A DNA stretch of 64,000 nt from an uncultured Prevotellaceae bacterium (GCA_947169265.1 CAMVPC010000015.1:1-64000), one strand, 5' to 3'. Numbered from the stretch's first letter, positions 27,232 to 36,545 are shown. Made by a program: numbers and translations. Notes: generated from the sequence alone by a model not told the origin.

Positions 27232-29379
27232 ATGTATAACATTAATGATTTAAACTCAATGGCCGACGACGCGCTGCGCTCGCTGGCCAAATCGATGGGT
27301 ATTAAGAAAACCGATTCGGCCGAACGTATGGACCTCGTTTTTCAGGTGCTTGACCAGCAAGCTATTGCCGAATCGCTCAATGGCGAAGACAAGCCTAAAC
27401 GCAAACGCGGCCGTACTGCCAAGAAAGACAAAGCTGCCGAAGAAAAACCCGTCGCACAAGAAGAAAAAGTTGTCGATCCTGTCGATGATGACAATAAAAA
27501 GAAAACACGACAAAGAAAAAAGAAAACTAACGACCAGCAAGCCGATGACAAATCGGTTGAGGTCGTGACAGCGGTTATTCCCGATACTCCCGAGGTGAAA
27601 CCCAAGAGACGAGGACGTCCTCCCAAGAATAAGCCGGTAGAGGAAACTACTGCTGCCCAAGAAACAGTAGCCGAAGTGACGACTCCTGAGCAACCTGAAG
27701 GTGCACCGGAAGAGCAACCGAACAAGCGCGGACACCGCAAACGCATAGAGAAAGTTTTGCCCCAAGACGAGACTTTAAATGAGGGCACTGAGCCTGCAGC
27801 CGAGAACGCTGCACAACCGCTACCGCAAGAGACCGCACAGCACGAACCTACTCAAAAAGGGAAAAAGCGTGGCCGCAAATCGCAAGATGTGGTTGATGCG
27901 CAACAGCCCGAAACGAGCGAGCAAAGTGTTGACATGACACCTGCAGTGCCCGACACTGAGCAACCGCCAAGGCAACCGCAAGGCAAAGCCGGAAATGATA
28001 TATCGCTTGGCTCGTTCTTTAATAATGGCGGTGGCGTCACTTTCAAGCCACGCACGAAAGAAGAGCGTGAAGAAGCCGCACGAAGGGCCGAGGAAGAACG
28101 ACGGCGAGCTGCTGAGGAGGCCGCACGGGCTCCCATCACTATCGAAGAGCCCAAAGCTGAAAATCAGCAACAACAGCAGGGCAAGAAAAAGAAGAAGAAC
28201 AAGGGCAATCAGCAGCAACAACAGCAACAACAGCCGGCTCCTTACAATACGCCTTACGACTTCGAGGGTTTCTTGGAAGGTACCGGTGTGCTCGACATCA
28301 CGCCCGAAGGCTATGGTTTCTTGCGCTCGAGTGACTATAACTACCTTGCCTCACCCGACGACATCTATGTAACCCAACAGCAAATCAAGAATTATGCTCT
28401 CAAAACCGGCGATGTAGTGGAATGTACCATACGTCCCCCACGCGAAGGTGAGAAGTATTTCCCGATGACGGCCGTGAGACTCATCAATGGCCGCACACCC
28501 GAGTTTGTGCGTGACCGCACGCCGTTTGAACATCTTGTACCCCTGTTCCCCGATGAGAAGTTTGACCTTGAAAGTCATCGCCGCCAGAACATATCGACGC
28601 GCATTGTTGACATGTTCGCGCCCATTGGGAAAGGACAACGCGGTCTCATTGTGGCACCGCCCAAGACGGGTAAGACGGTTTTACTCAAAGATATCGCTAA
28701 CGCCATCTCGGAGAATCACCCCGACACTTATATGATTATCCTGCTCATCGACGAGCGGCCCGAGGAGGTCACCGACATGGCTCGCAGCGTCAATGCCGAG
28801 GTTATCGCCTCGACCTTCGACGAGCCTGCCGAACGTCACGTGAAAATTGCCGACCTTGTCCTGCAAAAGGCGAAGCGCATGGTAGAATGTGGTCACGACG
28901 TGGTGATTCTGCTCGACTCGATTACGCGTCTGGCCCGTGCTTATAATACCATCGCGCCCGCCAGCGGCAAGATTTTGTCGGGAGGCGTTGATGCCAACGC
29001 GCTGCAGCGCCCCAAGCGTTTCTTTGGCGCGGCACGCAATATTGAGCATGGCGGAAGCCTTACCATCATTGCCACGGCACTCATCGAGACAGGCTCGAAG
29101 ATGGACGAAGTCATCTTCGAGGAATTCAAGGGTACCGGCAACATGGAGTTGCAGCTCGACCGCAAACTGAGCAACAAACGCATCTTCCCGGCTGTCGACA
29201 TCATGGCATCGAGTACGCGCCGCGATGACCTATTGCTCAAGCAAGATACCCTCAACCGCATGTGGATTCTGCGCCGCTTCCTGGGTGACCGCACTTCGGT
29301 CGAAGCCATGGAATTTATGAAAAAACGCATGGAAATGACTCGCAACAACGAGGAGCTCCTCCTCACGATGAACGAGTAG
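27232..29379 (+). CDS. rho: Transcription termination factor Rho with large disordered insert
   Basis: Hexameric RNA helicase that ends transcription. Residues 1-50 are the Rho_N helical domain. Residues about 51-342 are a low-complexity insert rich in Lys, Glu, Gln and Pro. It holds three basic AT-hook-like motifs ([10 protein letters not shown] near 58; [10 protein letters not shown] near 124; KKRGRKS near 215) and two Gln runs near 311 and 327 separated by a Lys run. The cold-shock RNA-binding domain starts near 344, Walker A APPKTGKT is near 475, followed by [13 protein letters not shown], and the R-loop/Q-loop region lies in the C-terminal half. Long disordered inserts in this position are known in Bacteroides Rho and have been linked to phase separation. 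Single gene with its own terminators. Confidence 0.96.
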   Translation: MYNINDLNSMADDALRSLAKSMGIKKTDSAERMDLVFQVLDQQAIAESLNGEDKPKRKRGRTAKKDKAAEEKPVAQEEKVVDPVDDDNKKKTRQRKKKTNDQQADDKSVEVVTAVIPDTPEVKPKRRGRPPKNKPVEETTAAQETVAEVTTPEQPEGAPEEQPNKRGHRKRIEKVLPQDETLNEGTEPAAENAAQPLPQETAQHEPTQKGKKRGRKSQDVVDAQQPETSEQSVDMTPAVPDTEQPPRQPQGKAGNDISLGSFFNNGGGVTFKPRTKEEREEAARRAEEERRRAAEEAARAPITIEEPKAENQQQQQGKKKKKNKGNQQQQQQQQPAPYNTPYDFEGFLEGTGVLDITPEGYGFLRSSDYNYLASPDDIYVTQQQIKNYALKTGDVVECTIRPPREGEKYFPMTAVRLINGRTPEFVRDRTPFEHLVPLFPDEKFDLESHRRQNISTRIVDMFAPIGKGQRGLIVAPPKTGKTVLLKDIANAISENHPDTYMIILLIDERPEEVTDMARSVNAEVIASTFDEPAERHVKIADLVLQKAKRMVECGHDVVILLDSITRLARAYNTIAPASGKILSGGVDANALQRPKRFFGAARNIEHGGSLTIIATALIETGSKMDEVIFEEFKGTGNMELQLDRKLSNKRIFPAVDIMASSTRRDDLLLKQDTLNRMWILRRFLGDRTSVEAMEFMKKRMEMTRNNEELLLTMNE

Positions 29380-29411
29380 CGCATTAAAGTGCAAGGCGCG
29401 TTTAAAGTATT

Positions 29412-29457
29412 AAGTGTTAAATGTTTAGCGAGCAGATTATCGCAACATTTAACACTT
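29412..29457 (+). terminator. Terminator hairpin after rho
   Basis: AAGTGTTAAATGTT (29412-29425) is perfectly complementary to AACATTTAACACTT (29444-29457). An interrupted T-rich stretch follows (TTACTTTAGTTTTT). Confidence 0.6.
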
Positions 29458-29522
29458 TTACTTTAGTTTTTGGGATGTTTACTTTTATTCGGGCATGACA
29501 CACTGACCGATTGGGTAAAACG

Positions 29523-29560
29523 CAGGCGACAACTCGCTGGAGTCGCCGCCTGTTTCGTTT
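29523..29560 (+). terminator. Second hairpin after rho
   Basis: GGCGAC and GTCGCC pair around an 11-base loop, extended by CA/TG with a two-base bulge, then TTTCGTTTT. It may be a back-up terminator for rho ahead of the convergent rpmE2. Confidence 0.4.
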
Positions 29561-29591
29561 TCCCGAGTAGAGGACAAGGTGTGACCGTTTT

Positions 29592-29849
29592 TTAAGCTTT
29601 CTTCTTGCGATTGCCGTAACGGCTGAGGAACTTGTCGACGCGACCTGCGGTGTCGACGAGCTTCTGCTTACCCGTGAAGAAGGGGTGAGACGAGCTCGTG
29701 ATCTCGAGCTTTACCAGAGGATAGGTCTTGCCATCGAGCTCAATAGTCTCTTTCGAGTTCACTGTGGAGCGGACGATGAAAGTCTCTTCGTTCGACATAT
29801 CCTTGAAAACCACGTCGCGGTAGTTGTCGGGGTGAATACCTTTTTTCAT
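29592..29849 (-). CDS. rpmE2: 50S ribosomal protein L31 type B
   Basis: An 85-residue L31 of the zinc-free type: it starts [15 protein letters not shown] and has [23 protein letters not shown], but lacks the four cysteines of the zinc form. Type B usually replaces the zinc form under zinc limitation in bacteria that carry both; whether a second L31 gene exists cannot be seen here. The mRNA leader of about 65 bases contains a GC hairpin (29885-29905). Confidence 0.96.
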   Translation of the reverse strand: MKKGIHPDNYRDVVFKDMSNEETFIVRSTVNSKETIELDGKTYPLVKLEITSSSHPFFTGKQKLVDTAGRVDKFLSRYGNRKKKA

Positions 29850-29884
29850 TTTAATTTTAAACGTTTAAAATTTTACAATCATGC

Positions 29885-29905
29885 GGGCGAGTGGTAAAAT
29901 CGCCC
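29885..29905 (-). promoter_or_regulatory. Leader hairpin of rpmE2 mRNA
   Basis: On the minus strand GGGCGA (29900-29905) and TCGCCC (29885-29890) form a six-pair stem with a nine-base loop in the predicted 5' leader of rpmE2, about 36 bases before the start codon. Ribosomal protein L31 leaders are known in other phyla as autoregulatory sites; this one is only a candidate. Confidence 0.4.
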
Positions 29906-29924
29906 TTTTCTTGTAATGGCGGCG

Positions 29925-29955
29925 CAAAATTACTACTTTTTCTTTATTCCCACAA
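29925..29955 (-). promoter_or_regulatory. Promoter of rpmE2
   Basis: TTG (29953-29955), 20 bases, TAATTTTG (29925-29932) on the minus strand. Confidence 0.5.
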
Positions 29956-29970
29956 TCATTTGTGAGTTTT

Positions 29971-30004
29971 TTTGTCGAATTTTCCAAAAATAATCGTAAT
30001 TTTG
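29971..30004 (+). promoter_or_regulatory. Promoter of DUF1599-BT_3928 genes
   Basis: TTTG (29971-29974), 22 bases, TAATTTTG (29997-30004), 41 bases before the ATG at 30046. It is divergent from the rpmE2 promoter. Confidence 0.55.
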
Positions 30005-30045
30005 CATTTGAAATTACATCAGTCACCTCATTAACTATTCGGCTC

Positions 30046-30591
30046 ATGGCTAATACAGTACAGGAATATGACCAAGTGTCGGCTCAGTGCCGCGCTCTTT
30101 TCATCGACAAAATGAAGGATTACGGTCCGTCGTGGCGCATTTTGCGTCCTGCCAGCGTCACCGACCAACTGTTTATTAAAGCAAAGCGCATTCGCACACT
30201 CGAACTCACGGGCGAAAGTCGGGTGGGCGATGATGTGTGGGGCGAATTTATCGCCATTGTCAACTATGGCATAATAGGAATTATCCAGCTTGAACTGGGC
30301 TTTAGTGATGATATCGATATCAGTGCCGACAAAGCCCTCGAGCTCTATGATAAGTATGTGAAGCAAACCAAGCAACTCATGCTGGCAAAGAATGCCGACT
30401 ATGGCGAGGCATGGCGTGGAATGAGAGTGAACAGTTTTACCGACCTCATCCTCACTAAGCTGGAGCGTACCAAAGAAATCGAGAATCACGGCGGCCACAC
30501 ACTGGTAAGCGAAGGCATTGCGGCCAACTATCAAGATATGGTGAATTACGCTGTTTTCGCTCTTATCAAGCACAACAATGGCGAAGCTTAA
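30046..30591 (+). CDS. DUF1599 domain protein
   Basis: A 181-residue soluble protein made of two copies of the DUF1599 unit. The repeat is visible by eye: CRALFIDKMKDYGPSWRILR...DQLFIKAKRIRTLE in the first half and TKQLMLAKNADYGEAWRGMR...DLILTKLERTKEIE in the second. Conserved K-x-x-DYG and W...R suggest a nucleotide or phosphate-binding helical fold, but the function is unknown. ATG 30046 was chosen because the promoter overlaps the longer possible start. The next gene overlaps it by 14 bases, as is usual for this pair in Bacteroidales. Confidence 0.9.
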   Translation: MANTVQEYDQVSAQCRALFIDKMKDYGPSWRILRPASVTDQLFIKAKRIRTLELTGESRVGDDVWGEFIAIVNYGIIGIIQLELGFSDDIDISADKALELYDKYVKQTKQLMLAKNADYGEAWRGMRVNSFTDLILTKLERTKEIENHGGHTLVSEGIAANYQDMVNYAVFALIKHNNGEA

Positions 30592-31942
30592 ACGAATCTT
30601 AGCCTCATGGTCGCGCCATGGGTGGCACGGCTTGGTCGTTTATGTGCTCCGTGTATTGCTCGGTGGCTTGTTTATTTTCTCGGGATTTGTAAAAGCCATC
30701 GACCCTTGGGGCAGTTTTTACAAATTTACCGAATACGTCCAGGCGCTACATGTAGGAGTGAGTGGCGGACAAGTGTTGTTCTTGGCTTTCGCCGTGGCTA
30801 TCATTGAATTTGTGCTGGGCGTGTGTCTGTTGGTGGGCTGCTATCGTCGTGGAGCGCCCATTTTGGCGCTCACGTTTATTGGCGCCATGCTACCGCTCAC
30901 GCTTTATCTGGCCGTGACCGATGCCGTGCCCGATTGTGGGTGTTTTGGCGATGCCTGGGTGCTTAGCAACTGGGCCACATTCACAAAGAATATCATCTTT
31001 GCCGTCTTGCTTTATTACCTCCTGCTCTTCAACCGGCGCTACCCTTCGTTCTACGGTCCGGCTGTACATTGGGTGGTTGGGGCGCTCTCTTTCGTCTTCG
31101 CGCTGGCTGTGTCGCTTTATGGGTATTTTGAGCAGCCTTTGCTTGATTTTAGGCCTTACAGGGTGGGGGAGAGCGTAGCGTCAAAAAGCGAACAGGCCAC
31201 ACCCGCGCAGGATGATGTGAATTATTTGTTTGTATATAAAAAGGACGGACGGCAGGTTACATTCACTATCGATAGTTTGCCCGATGAGGAGGATGGTTGG
31301 GTTTTTGTGGAACGAAAGGAAGAGGGTGGAGCTGCAACCCCTCCTGCTCAGCAAGCAGATAAACAGACATTTGCGATTTTTGACGATGGGGTAGAGGTAA
31401 CCGATGATGTGCTTTTGCCCGAGGGGGATGTCATGTTGTTGTTGTTCCCCGATTTGCGAAACGTAGATATTTATTCAGTCTATCCCGTGAACCGCCTTGC
31501 TGATGCTGCCAGCACTCATAACGCAAGTCTGGTGGCACTCACGTCGGCCACATCCGATGTGGTGGCTTGGTGGAACGACATTTCGATGGCCTCTTATCCC
31601 ATCTACACCAGCGATGACAGCGACATCAAGATGCTGGCACGCGGCAATCCTGCTGTAGTATTCCTTCACGACGGCACAATAGAGTGGAAGCGAACTCTTT
31701 CTTCGCTTGACGTGGAGAAACTCGACAGCATCGACGACCTGAAGGCTTGGGGACAAGATTTTGACCCCACGACGACGCTTCGCAAATTAGCGACGTATTA
31801 TTTGCTTGCCATGCTGGCGCTTCTCATTCTTAACCGTGCCTATCCGTTGTTGCGACTGCTCTTGAGCAAGAAGCGCAAAACAGAAGATAAAAACAGGACA
31901 ACAGCGATAGAAGAAGAAATCGATGCAGAGACAACAACATAG
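30578..31942 (+). CDS. BT_3928 family DoxX/MauE-type membrane protein
   Basis: A 454-residue protein. Residues about 20-190 hold five hydrophobic segments of DoxX/MauE type (LRVLLGGLFIFSGFVKAIDPWG; DCGCFGD). A soluble region of about 200 residues follows that looks thioredoxin-like but has no CxxC, then a final hydrophobic segment (about 407-425) and a charged tail. MauE-type proteins assist disulfide chemistry in the envelope, so a redox role is plausible but unproven. In many Bacteroidales tpiA follows this gene; here a 512-base gene-free stretch follows. Confidence 0.85.
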   Translation: MAKLKRILASWSRHGWHGLVVYVLRVLLGGLFIFSGFVKAIDPWGSFYKFTEYVQALHVGVSGGQVLFLAFAVAIIEFVLGVCLLVGCYRRGAPILALTFIGAMLPLTLYLAVTDAVPDCGCFGDAWVLSNWATFTKNIIFAVLLYYLLLFNRRYPSFYGPAVHWVVGALSFVFALAVSLYGYFEQPLLDFRPYRVGESVASKSEQATPAQDDVNYLFVYKKDGRQVTFTIDSLPDEEDGWVFVERKEEGGAATPPAQQADKQTFAIFDDGVEVTDDVLLPEGDVMLLLFPDLRNVDIYSVYPVNRLADAASTHNASLVALTSATSDVVAWWNDISMASYPIYTSDDSDIKMLARGNPAVVFLHDGTIEWKRTLSSLDVEKLDSIDDLKAWGQDFDPTTTLRKLATYYLLAMLALLILNRAYPLLRLLLSKKRKTEDKNRTTAIEEEIDAETTT

Positions 31943-32454
31943 GACTCTAAAACTTTCCAATCAAGGAACAAAATTCATTCTTGTTGGTATTACTGTTTTT
32001 ACAAACGCTACATGAGATAAGACAAAAATTCGTTTAAGAAAGACGCTATCATAAAAATGAAAATTATTAATGATGGCATCCTGACGATCGTTTGTAAAAC
32101 AATGACAATGGAAATGCCATAATTCGATCATGAACCATCATTTTCTGAAAATATTCAAGTCTCACGGCGTTAATACGGTCTTTTGCAACAACATCTCACA
32201 TCAATATCAACCACACAGAAAAAATCATAATACATATTATGTTAAATTTCTGCACGGAGAATTTATTTTTACGCAATTAAAACCTCCTCCTTCTGTGATG
32301 TAATAAGGAAGTGATAAAAGTGATATTAGGAAAAATGAGAGATTATTCTCTTTAACCTTCTCCTTGACCTTTTCCTTGACTTTCTCATTAACCTTCTTTT
32401 AACGTTAAACGTTAGTTGAACGTAAAGAAGTAAAAAAGGAAAGAAATCATTTTT
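31943..32454. other. Gene-free AT-rich stretch between convergent genes
   Basis: 512 bases without a credible reading frame between the BT_3928-type gene and mlaF, both ending here. It is distinctly AT-rich. Contents seen: a loose inverted repeat ATGGCAT/ATGCCAT (about 32074-32121) and the 12-base tandem repeat at 32356-32403, followed by AACGTTAAACGTT-like short repeats. No strong terminator with a T run was found. It may be a decayed gene remnant or a small RNA locus; nothing supports a definite call. Confidence 0.6.
32356..32403. repeat. Four degenerate tandem copies of a 12-base unit
   Basis: CCTTCTCCTTGA, CCTTTTCCTTGA, CTTTCTCATTAA and CCTTCTTTTAAC stand head to tail. On the minus strand one frame would code for a Lys/Glu/Val repeat and another for a very basic 20-residue peptide starting at ATG 32390, but neither has other support. 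Confidence 0.6.
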
Positions 32455-33246
32455 CTATCGGCCGCGGGTTTTGGAATATCCGTGCTCAACGCGATATTTC
32501 CTCACGTCGGCGAAAAGGTCGGTGGCGTAAACAAAATTATTTAGGTCGTCGTTTTCAACGTTATAAATCTGGTCCTTATTTCCTATCCAGCCCACATGAC
32601 CTTTGTTGATGAAAACGATGTTCTCGCCAATTCCCATCACTGAGTTCATGTCATGGGTGTTGATAATTGTTGTGATATTGTATTCATGCGTAATGTCGCT
32701 CAACAAATCATCAATGACGATTGATGTTTTAGGGTCAAGTCCGCTATTGGGCTCGTCGCAAAATAAGTATTTGGGGTTCAACGCGATAGCTCGAGCGATA
32801 GCAGCGCGTTTCTGCATGCCACCACTCAGCTCGCTGGGATATTTTTCCTCGCTGCCGGTAAGGTTGACGCGGTCGATACAAAATTGCGCGCGCTCACGTT
32901 GTTCTTCGTGGCTCATGTCACTGAACATCTTGAGCGGGAAAATGACATTTCCCATCACGGTTTCGCTGTCGAAGAGCGCCGAGCCCTGGAATAGCATACC
33001 TATTTCTTTGCGCAATTCCTTTATTTGCTTCTTGTCCATGACGATGATATCGCGTCCGTCATAGAGTATTTCACCGTTTTCGGGCTTAAAAAGTCCCACT
33101 ATACTCTTCATCAACACGGTTTTACCCGAGCCACTCTGTCCAATTATCAAGTTGGTTTTTCCGTCGTAGAATTTGGCGGTGATATCGTGGAGTACTTGCC
33201 GCTCTCCCCCATCGAAGAATTTATCTATATGCTTGACTTCAATCAT
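32455..33246 (-). CDS. ABC transporter ATP-binding protein, MlaF type
   Basis: ATPase subunit of the phospholipid/retrograde lipid transporter family (Mla, also called Ttg2A-like). Walker A GQSGSGKTVL (about 37-46), signature LSGGMQKRAAIARA and Walker B YLFCDEPNSGLD are intact in 263 residues. It follows the MlaE-type permease gene by 13 bases. In E. coli the complex also needs MlaD, MlaB and MlaC; no MlaD (MCE) gene is adjacent here, so it must lie elsewhere. Confidence 0.92.
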   Translation of the reverse strand: MIEVKHIDKFFDGGERQVLHDITAKFYDGKTNLIIGQSGSGKTVLMKSIVGLFKPENGEILYDGRDIIVMDKKQIKELRKEIGMLFQGSALFDSETVMGNVIFPLKMFSDMSHEEQRERAQFCIDRVNLTGSEEKYPSELSGGMQKRAAIARAIALNPKYLFCDEPNSGLDPKTSIVIDDLLSDITHEYNITTIINTHDMNSVMGIGENIVFINKGHVGWIGNKDQIYNVENDDLNNFVYATDLFADVRKYRVEHGYSKTRGR

Positions 33247-33259
33247 GAGTGAAATTTCT

Positions 33260-34009
33260 TTACTGTAACATTAACTTAGTGAGCAACACGTCGGCCACAA
33301 GAATCATGATGTTACTCATCACCACAGCGTCGGTACTCGCCTTACCTACTTCTACCGAGCCGCCGTTGACAGTGTAACCATAGAACGAGGAAATGCTCGA
33401 AATAATGAAGGCAAAAAACAGCGATTTGATGAGCGCAAACCACACGTACCACTCAATAAAGGCTGTTTGAATGCCGTAGATAAACGTGTCGGGGGTTTCA
33501 ATGCCAGTGAGTACACAAATTATATATCCACCGAACAGACTGGTTACCATGCAGATGACCACAAGGAACGGCATGATGGTGATCATTCCAAGTATCTTGG
33601 GCATTATCAGGTAATTGGCACTGTTAACGCCCATGATGTCAAGCGCGTCAATTTGCTCGGTGACGCGCATAGTGCCAATTTCGCTCGCTATGTTCGACCC
33701 TATCTTCCCGCTTAATATCAAGCAGAGAATCGTTGAGGAGAACTCAAGAAGAATGATTTCACGTGTTGACAGTCCCACCGTGTAGCGTGGCAGGAGTGGG
33801 TTGCTCATATTGATTTTGATAAGAATCGTACACAGCGACCCGATGAAAATCGACACTATTAATATTAGTGGAATGGAATCGATACCAAGCTTATACATTT
33901 CGTTGATATAACGCCTGAAAAATTCTTTCCACTTGTCGGGGACACCGATGCTCGTCCACACCAACGAACAATATTTGCCAAAAACTTCAAGAGATTTAAA
34001 AAGAACCAT
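33260..34009 (-). CDS. MlaE-type ABC transporter permease
   Basis: A 249-residue permease of the MlaE family, with an amphipathic N-terminal segment and five hydrophobic helices. The conserved EFSSTILCLILSGKIGSNIASEIGTMRVTEQIDAL region (about 88-124) is the hallmark of the family. Paired with MlaF it should move phospholipid between inner and outer membranes to keep outer-membrane asymmetry. It has the best-matched promoter in the window. Confidence 0.92.
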   Translation of the reverse strand: MVLFKSLEVFGKYCSLVWTSIGVPDKWKEFFRRYINEMYKLGIDSIPLILIVSIFIGSLCTILIKINMSNPLLPRYTVGLSTREIILLEFSSTILCLILSGKIGSNIASEIGTMRVTEQIDALDIMGVNSANYLIMPKILGMITIMPFLVVICMVTSLFGGYIICVLTGIETPDTFIYGIQTAFIEWYVWFALIKSLFFAFIISSISSFYGYTVNGGSVEVGKASTDAVVMSNIMILVADVLLTKLMLQ

Positions 34010-34063
34010 AAATATCGTGCTTATCGCTCATGCGAATGGTTGTGAATGCTACATTTTTGCATG

Positions 34064-34094
34064 CAAAGGTAGGCAAAGCGTTGCGATTTACAAA
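34064..34094 (-). promoter_or_regulatory. Promoter of mlaE-mlaF
   Basis: TTTG (34091-34094), 19 bases, TACCTTTG (34064-34071), a full match to the Bacteroidota consensus on the minus strand. Confidence 0.65.
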
Positions 34095-34111
34095 ATAATT
34101 CCCTATCTTTG
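34080..34111 (+). promoter_or_regulatory. Promoter of CPBP protease-LRR-rlpA genes
   Basis: GTTG (34080-34083), 20 bases, TATCTTTG (34104-34111). It interleaves with the divergent mla promoter, so the two could compete for RNA polymerase. The first ATG is 13 bases downstream. Confidence 0.5.
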
Positions 34112-34123
34112 TCGTTCTATTTA

Positions 34124-35059
34124 ATGAAAATGATAACGCAAAACTATCGCAAAGCTTTTTCGACCAAGGTGTCTTGGTTATTGTTGGCCGCTTTCCTGCT
34201 CATGGGGCTGTTACTCGTGGGGATGGTAATGCTTGTCATTACCGGAGGCCATACCGAGATGACAAAGGAGCAAACCGCGATTTCCTCGGTGCTGCAAAAT
34301 ATAATCGCTTTCATTGTGCCCGCAGTGGCAGTGGCATTGCTGTCGAAAATGGTCGATGGCGTTGGCCTGTGGCATCGGTTGCGGCTCGACAAAGCGCCTG
34401 CGCTCAAATGGGTGGCAGTGATAATTGTGATTTATTTCGTGGCACTTCCGGCTATGAATTGGATAACCATGTGGAACGAAGGATTGCGCCTTCCGGCATC
34501 GATGCAAGGGATTGAGGAAACATTCCGCGCGGCCGAGGATAAGGCACAGGAAATCACCACCCAAATGCTCCAATTTGGTTCGTTGCTGAATATGCTGGTC
34601 ATGCTGATGATTGTGGCGGTGATAACCGCGCTGGGCGAAGAGTTGTTTTTCCGCTCGGCGCTGCTGGGTAGTGCACTTGACCGTCATCCGCGCCGTGCCC
34701 ACCTGTTAGTGTGGACAGTGGCTATCATCTTCAGCGCGTTCCATTTCCAGTTCTATGGCTTTGTGCCTCGCATGTTGCTTGGCGCATGGTTTGGCTACCT
34801 GATGTTGTGGAGCGGTTCGGTGTGGGTTCCAATCATCGCACATGCGTTTAACAACGGGATGGTGGTTGTCGTCTCTTATTTAGTTGAAGAAAAGATTTTT
34901 TCGGACAATAAACTCGACACGATTGGCACCACCGATGACGCTTCGTTTCCTTGGTTGGCCCTAGCGAGTGCAGTTGTTACCATCACGCTTGTAATACTCG
35001 TGTATCGCACGATGAGGTCAACTCCCCCACCCTACAATCCAGAATTGACTGATGATTAA
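34124..35059 (+). CDS. CPBP family intramembrane metalloprotease
   Basis: An Abi/CPBP (CAAX-protease-like) membrane protein of 311 residues with about eight hydrophobic segments. The family motifs are in order: GEELFFRSALLG (EExxxR), FSAFHFQFYGF (FxxxH) and IIAHAFNN (HxxxN). Substrates of bacterial members are mostly unknown. Start at ATG 34124; ATG 34130 is equally possible, and an upstream TTG lies inside the -7 element. The 3' end overlaps the next gene by 8 bases. Confidence 0.88.
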   Translation: MKMITQNYRKAFSTKVSWLLLAAFLLMGLLLVGMVMLVITGGHTEMTKEQTAISSVLQNIIAFIVPAVAVALLSKMVDGVGLWHRLRLDKAPALKWVAVIIVIYFVALPAMNWITMWNEGLRLPASMQGIEETFRAAEDKAQEITTQMLQFGSLLNMLVMLMIVAVITALGEELFFRSALLGSALDRHPRRAHLLVWTVAIIFSAFHFQFYGFVPRMLLGAWFGYLMLWSGSVWVPIIAHAFNNGMVVVVSYLVEEKIFSDNKLDTIGTTDDASFPWLALASAVVTITLVILVYRTMRSTPPPYNPELTDD

Positions 35060-36545
35060 AACACCGTTCTCTACATATCGCCTGATAGCAACCGCCGTGC
35101 TATTGTGCTTAGGCACTGTGTGCGCATGGGCTTATTCGTTTATGGAGCGAGGCATCGCCTATAATGCGAGCGGCAACCGCGCTGTGGTGACGAGCACGAG
35201 CGACATCACACGCAATTACTATGGTTTGCTCTCGGCACGCATTCCGGCATACGTGGTGCACGATGGTACGTCTTACCAGGTGACAACGATTAACGACCGC
35301 GCATTCATGGGGTGCCCCACTCTTACCTCGATGACGATTTTGCCCGGCGTGAGCCGCATCGGTTCGCAAGCGTTTCAAGGCTGCTCCCGCTTGTCGTCGA
35401 TAAGTATTCCCCAGGGTATAATCGAAATCAACGATGCTACTTTTGCGGGATGTTCGTCGTTGAGCCATGTGCAGATGGCTTCTACGATAACGTCAATAGC
35501 CGCCGATGCCTTCAATGGTTGCGCCAGTCTTGGCTCGGTCACTTTGCCATTGGGCCTGAACTTACTCGGCGAGCGCGCTTTCAAGGATTGCGCGACGTTG
35601 CGTGAGGTAACTTTGAATAGCCGCGTTCGTGTAATTAACAAGGATACGTTTGCCGGGTGTTCCTCGCTTGAGGCCGTTAGGATTCCCGACAACGTATGGT
35701 CTATTGAAGAACGTGCCTTTGGCGATTGCGCATCGCTGTCTACAGTCAGATTAGGCATTAATGTGAATACAGTTTCTCACCGGGCATTTGAGGGCTGTCA
35801 CCGATTTGCGACGATTGAGGTGGATGCCTCCAGTCCTTATTTTAACACACTCAACGGGATGCTGACCGATGTGGATCGCAACAAACTGCTATTATGCCCT
35901 CCGGCCTATGTGCAGGTCGATGGCCATATATCCCTGCCCACCCGCTTGGTGTCGATAGGTGAGTATGCCTTTGCGCAAAATTCCCGGTTAAAATCAATCA
36001 CATTCGGCAGTGCCCTGGCCGAGGTTGAGCAATATGCATTTGCCGGCTGTGCATCAATCGACACGATAGCTTTTCCTACGGCCACACGCTACTTCGGCGA
36101 CCGCATCTTTGAAGGTTGTAGCAAGTTAGGCATGGTTCGCTTCGGTAACAGCGTGGTCAGTTTCGGGTCGGCTTTGTTCAACGGGTGCGACAACATGAGG
36201 ATTCTCCATATACGCGAGCGCAATCCCCAGCTTATTGATATCGCCCCCGACGCATTTGATTACATCAAGGAGCAATGTACGCTCTATGTACCATTGGGCT
36301 TGAGAGAAAGATACGAGAGTATGGAGGCTTTTCAGGGGTTTAAGGCTATCGTCGAGGAGGCGGTAGAGTTGAAAGGCGACATCAATGGAGATGACATTAC
36401 CAATGGTGCCGACCTCACCTTGCTATTCGGTTATTTGCTCGATGCTGATAATCGTGGCTTTGACCTGCAATATTTTGACGTAAACGAAGACGGCACCATC
36501 AATGGTACCGATGTCACCGAATTATACAACATCCTGTTGCAATAG
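35052..36545 (+). CDS. Secreted leucine-rich-repeat (BspA-like) protein with C-terminal dockerin
   Basis: A 497-residue exported protein. Signal peptide at 1-27 (ending CAWA). Residues about 70-420 hold LRR_5/BspA-type repeats with the recurring pattern I...AFxGCxxLxxVxLP (AFQGCSRL, TFAGCSSL, AFNGCASL, AFKDCATL and others, at least ten). The C-terminal 60 residues are a type I dockerin-like pair of calcium loops (DINGDDITNGADLT and DVNEDGTINGTDVT). BspA-like proteins bind host matrix or other surfaces in other Bacteroidota. The coding sequence starts inside the end of the CPBP protease gene. Confidence 0.9.
   Translation: MIKTPFSTYRLIATAVLLCLGTVCAWAYSFMERGIAYNASGNRAVVTSTSDITRNYYGLLSARIPAYVVHDGTSYQVTTINDRAFMGCPTLTSMTILPGVSRIGSQAFQGCSRLSSISIPQGIIEINDATFAGCSSLSHVQMASTITSIAADAFNGCASLGSVTLPLGLNLLGERAFKDCATLREVTLNSRVRVINKDTFAGCSSLEAVRIPDNVWSIEERAFGDCASLSTVRLGINVNTVSHRAFEGCHRFATIEVDASSPYFNTLNGMLTDVDRNKLLLCPPAYVQVDGHISLPTRLVSIGEYAFAQNSRLKSITFGSALAEVEQYAFAGCASIDTIAFPTATRYFGDRIFEGCSKLGMVRFGNSVVSFGSALFNGCDNMRILHIRERNPQLIDIAPDAFDYIKEQCTLYVPLGLRERYESMEAFQGFKAIVEEAVELKGDINGDDITNGADLTLLFGYLLDADNRGFDLQYFDVNEDGTINGTDVTELYNILLQ

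Noticed and set aside
32356..32403. CRISPR-like array
   Set aside because: The 12-base units are directly adjacent and degenerate, with no spacers and no cas genes.
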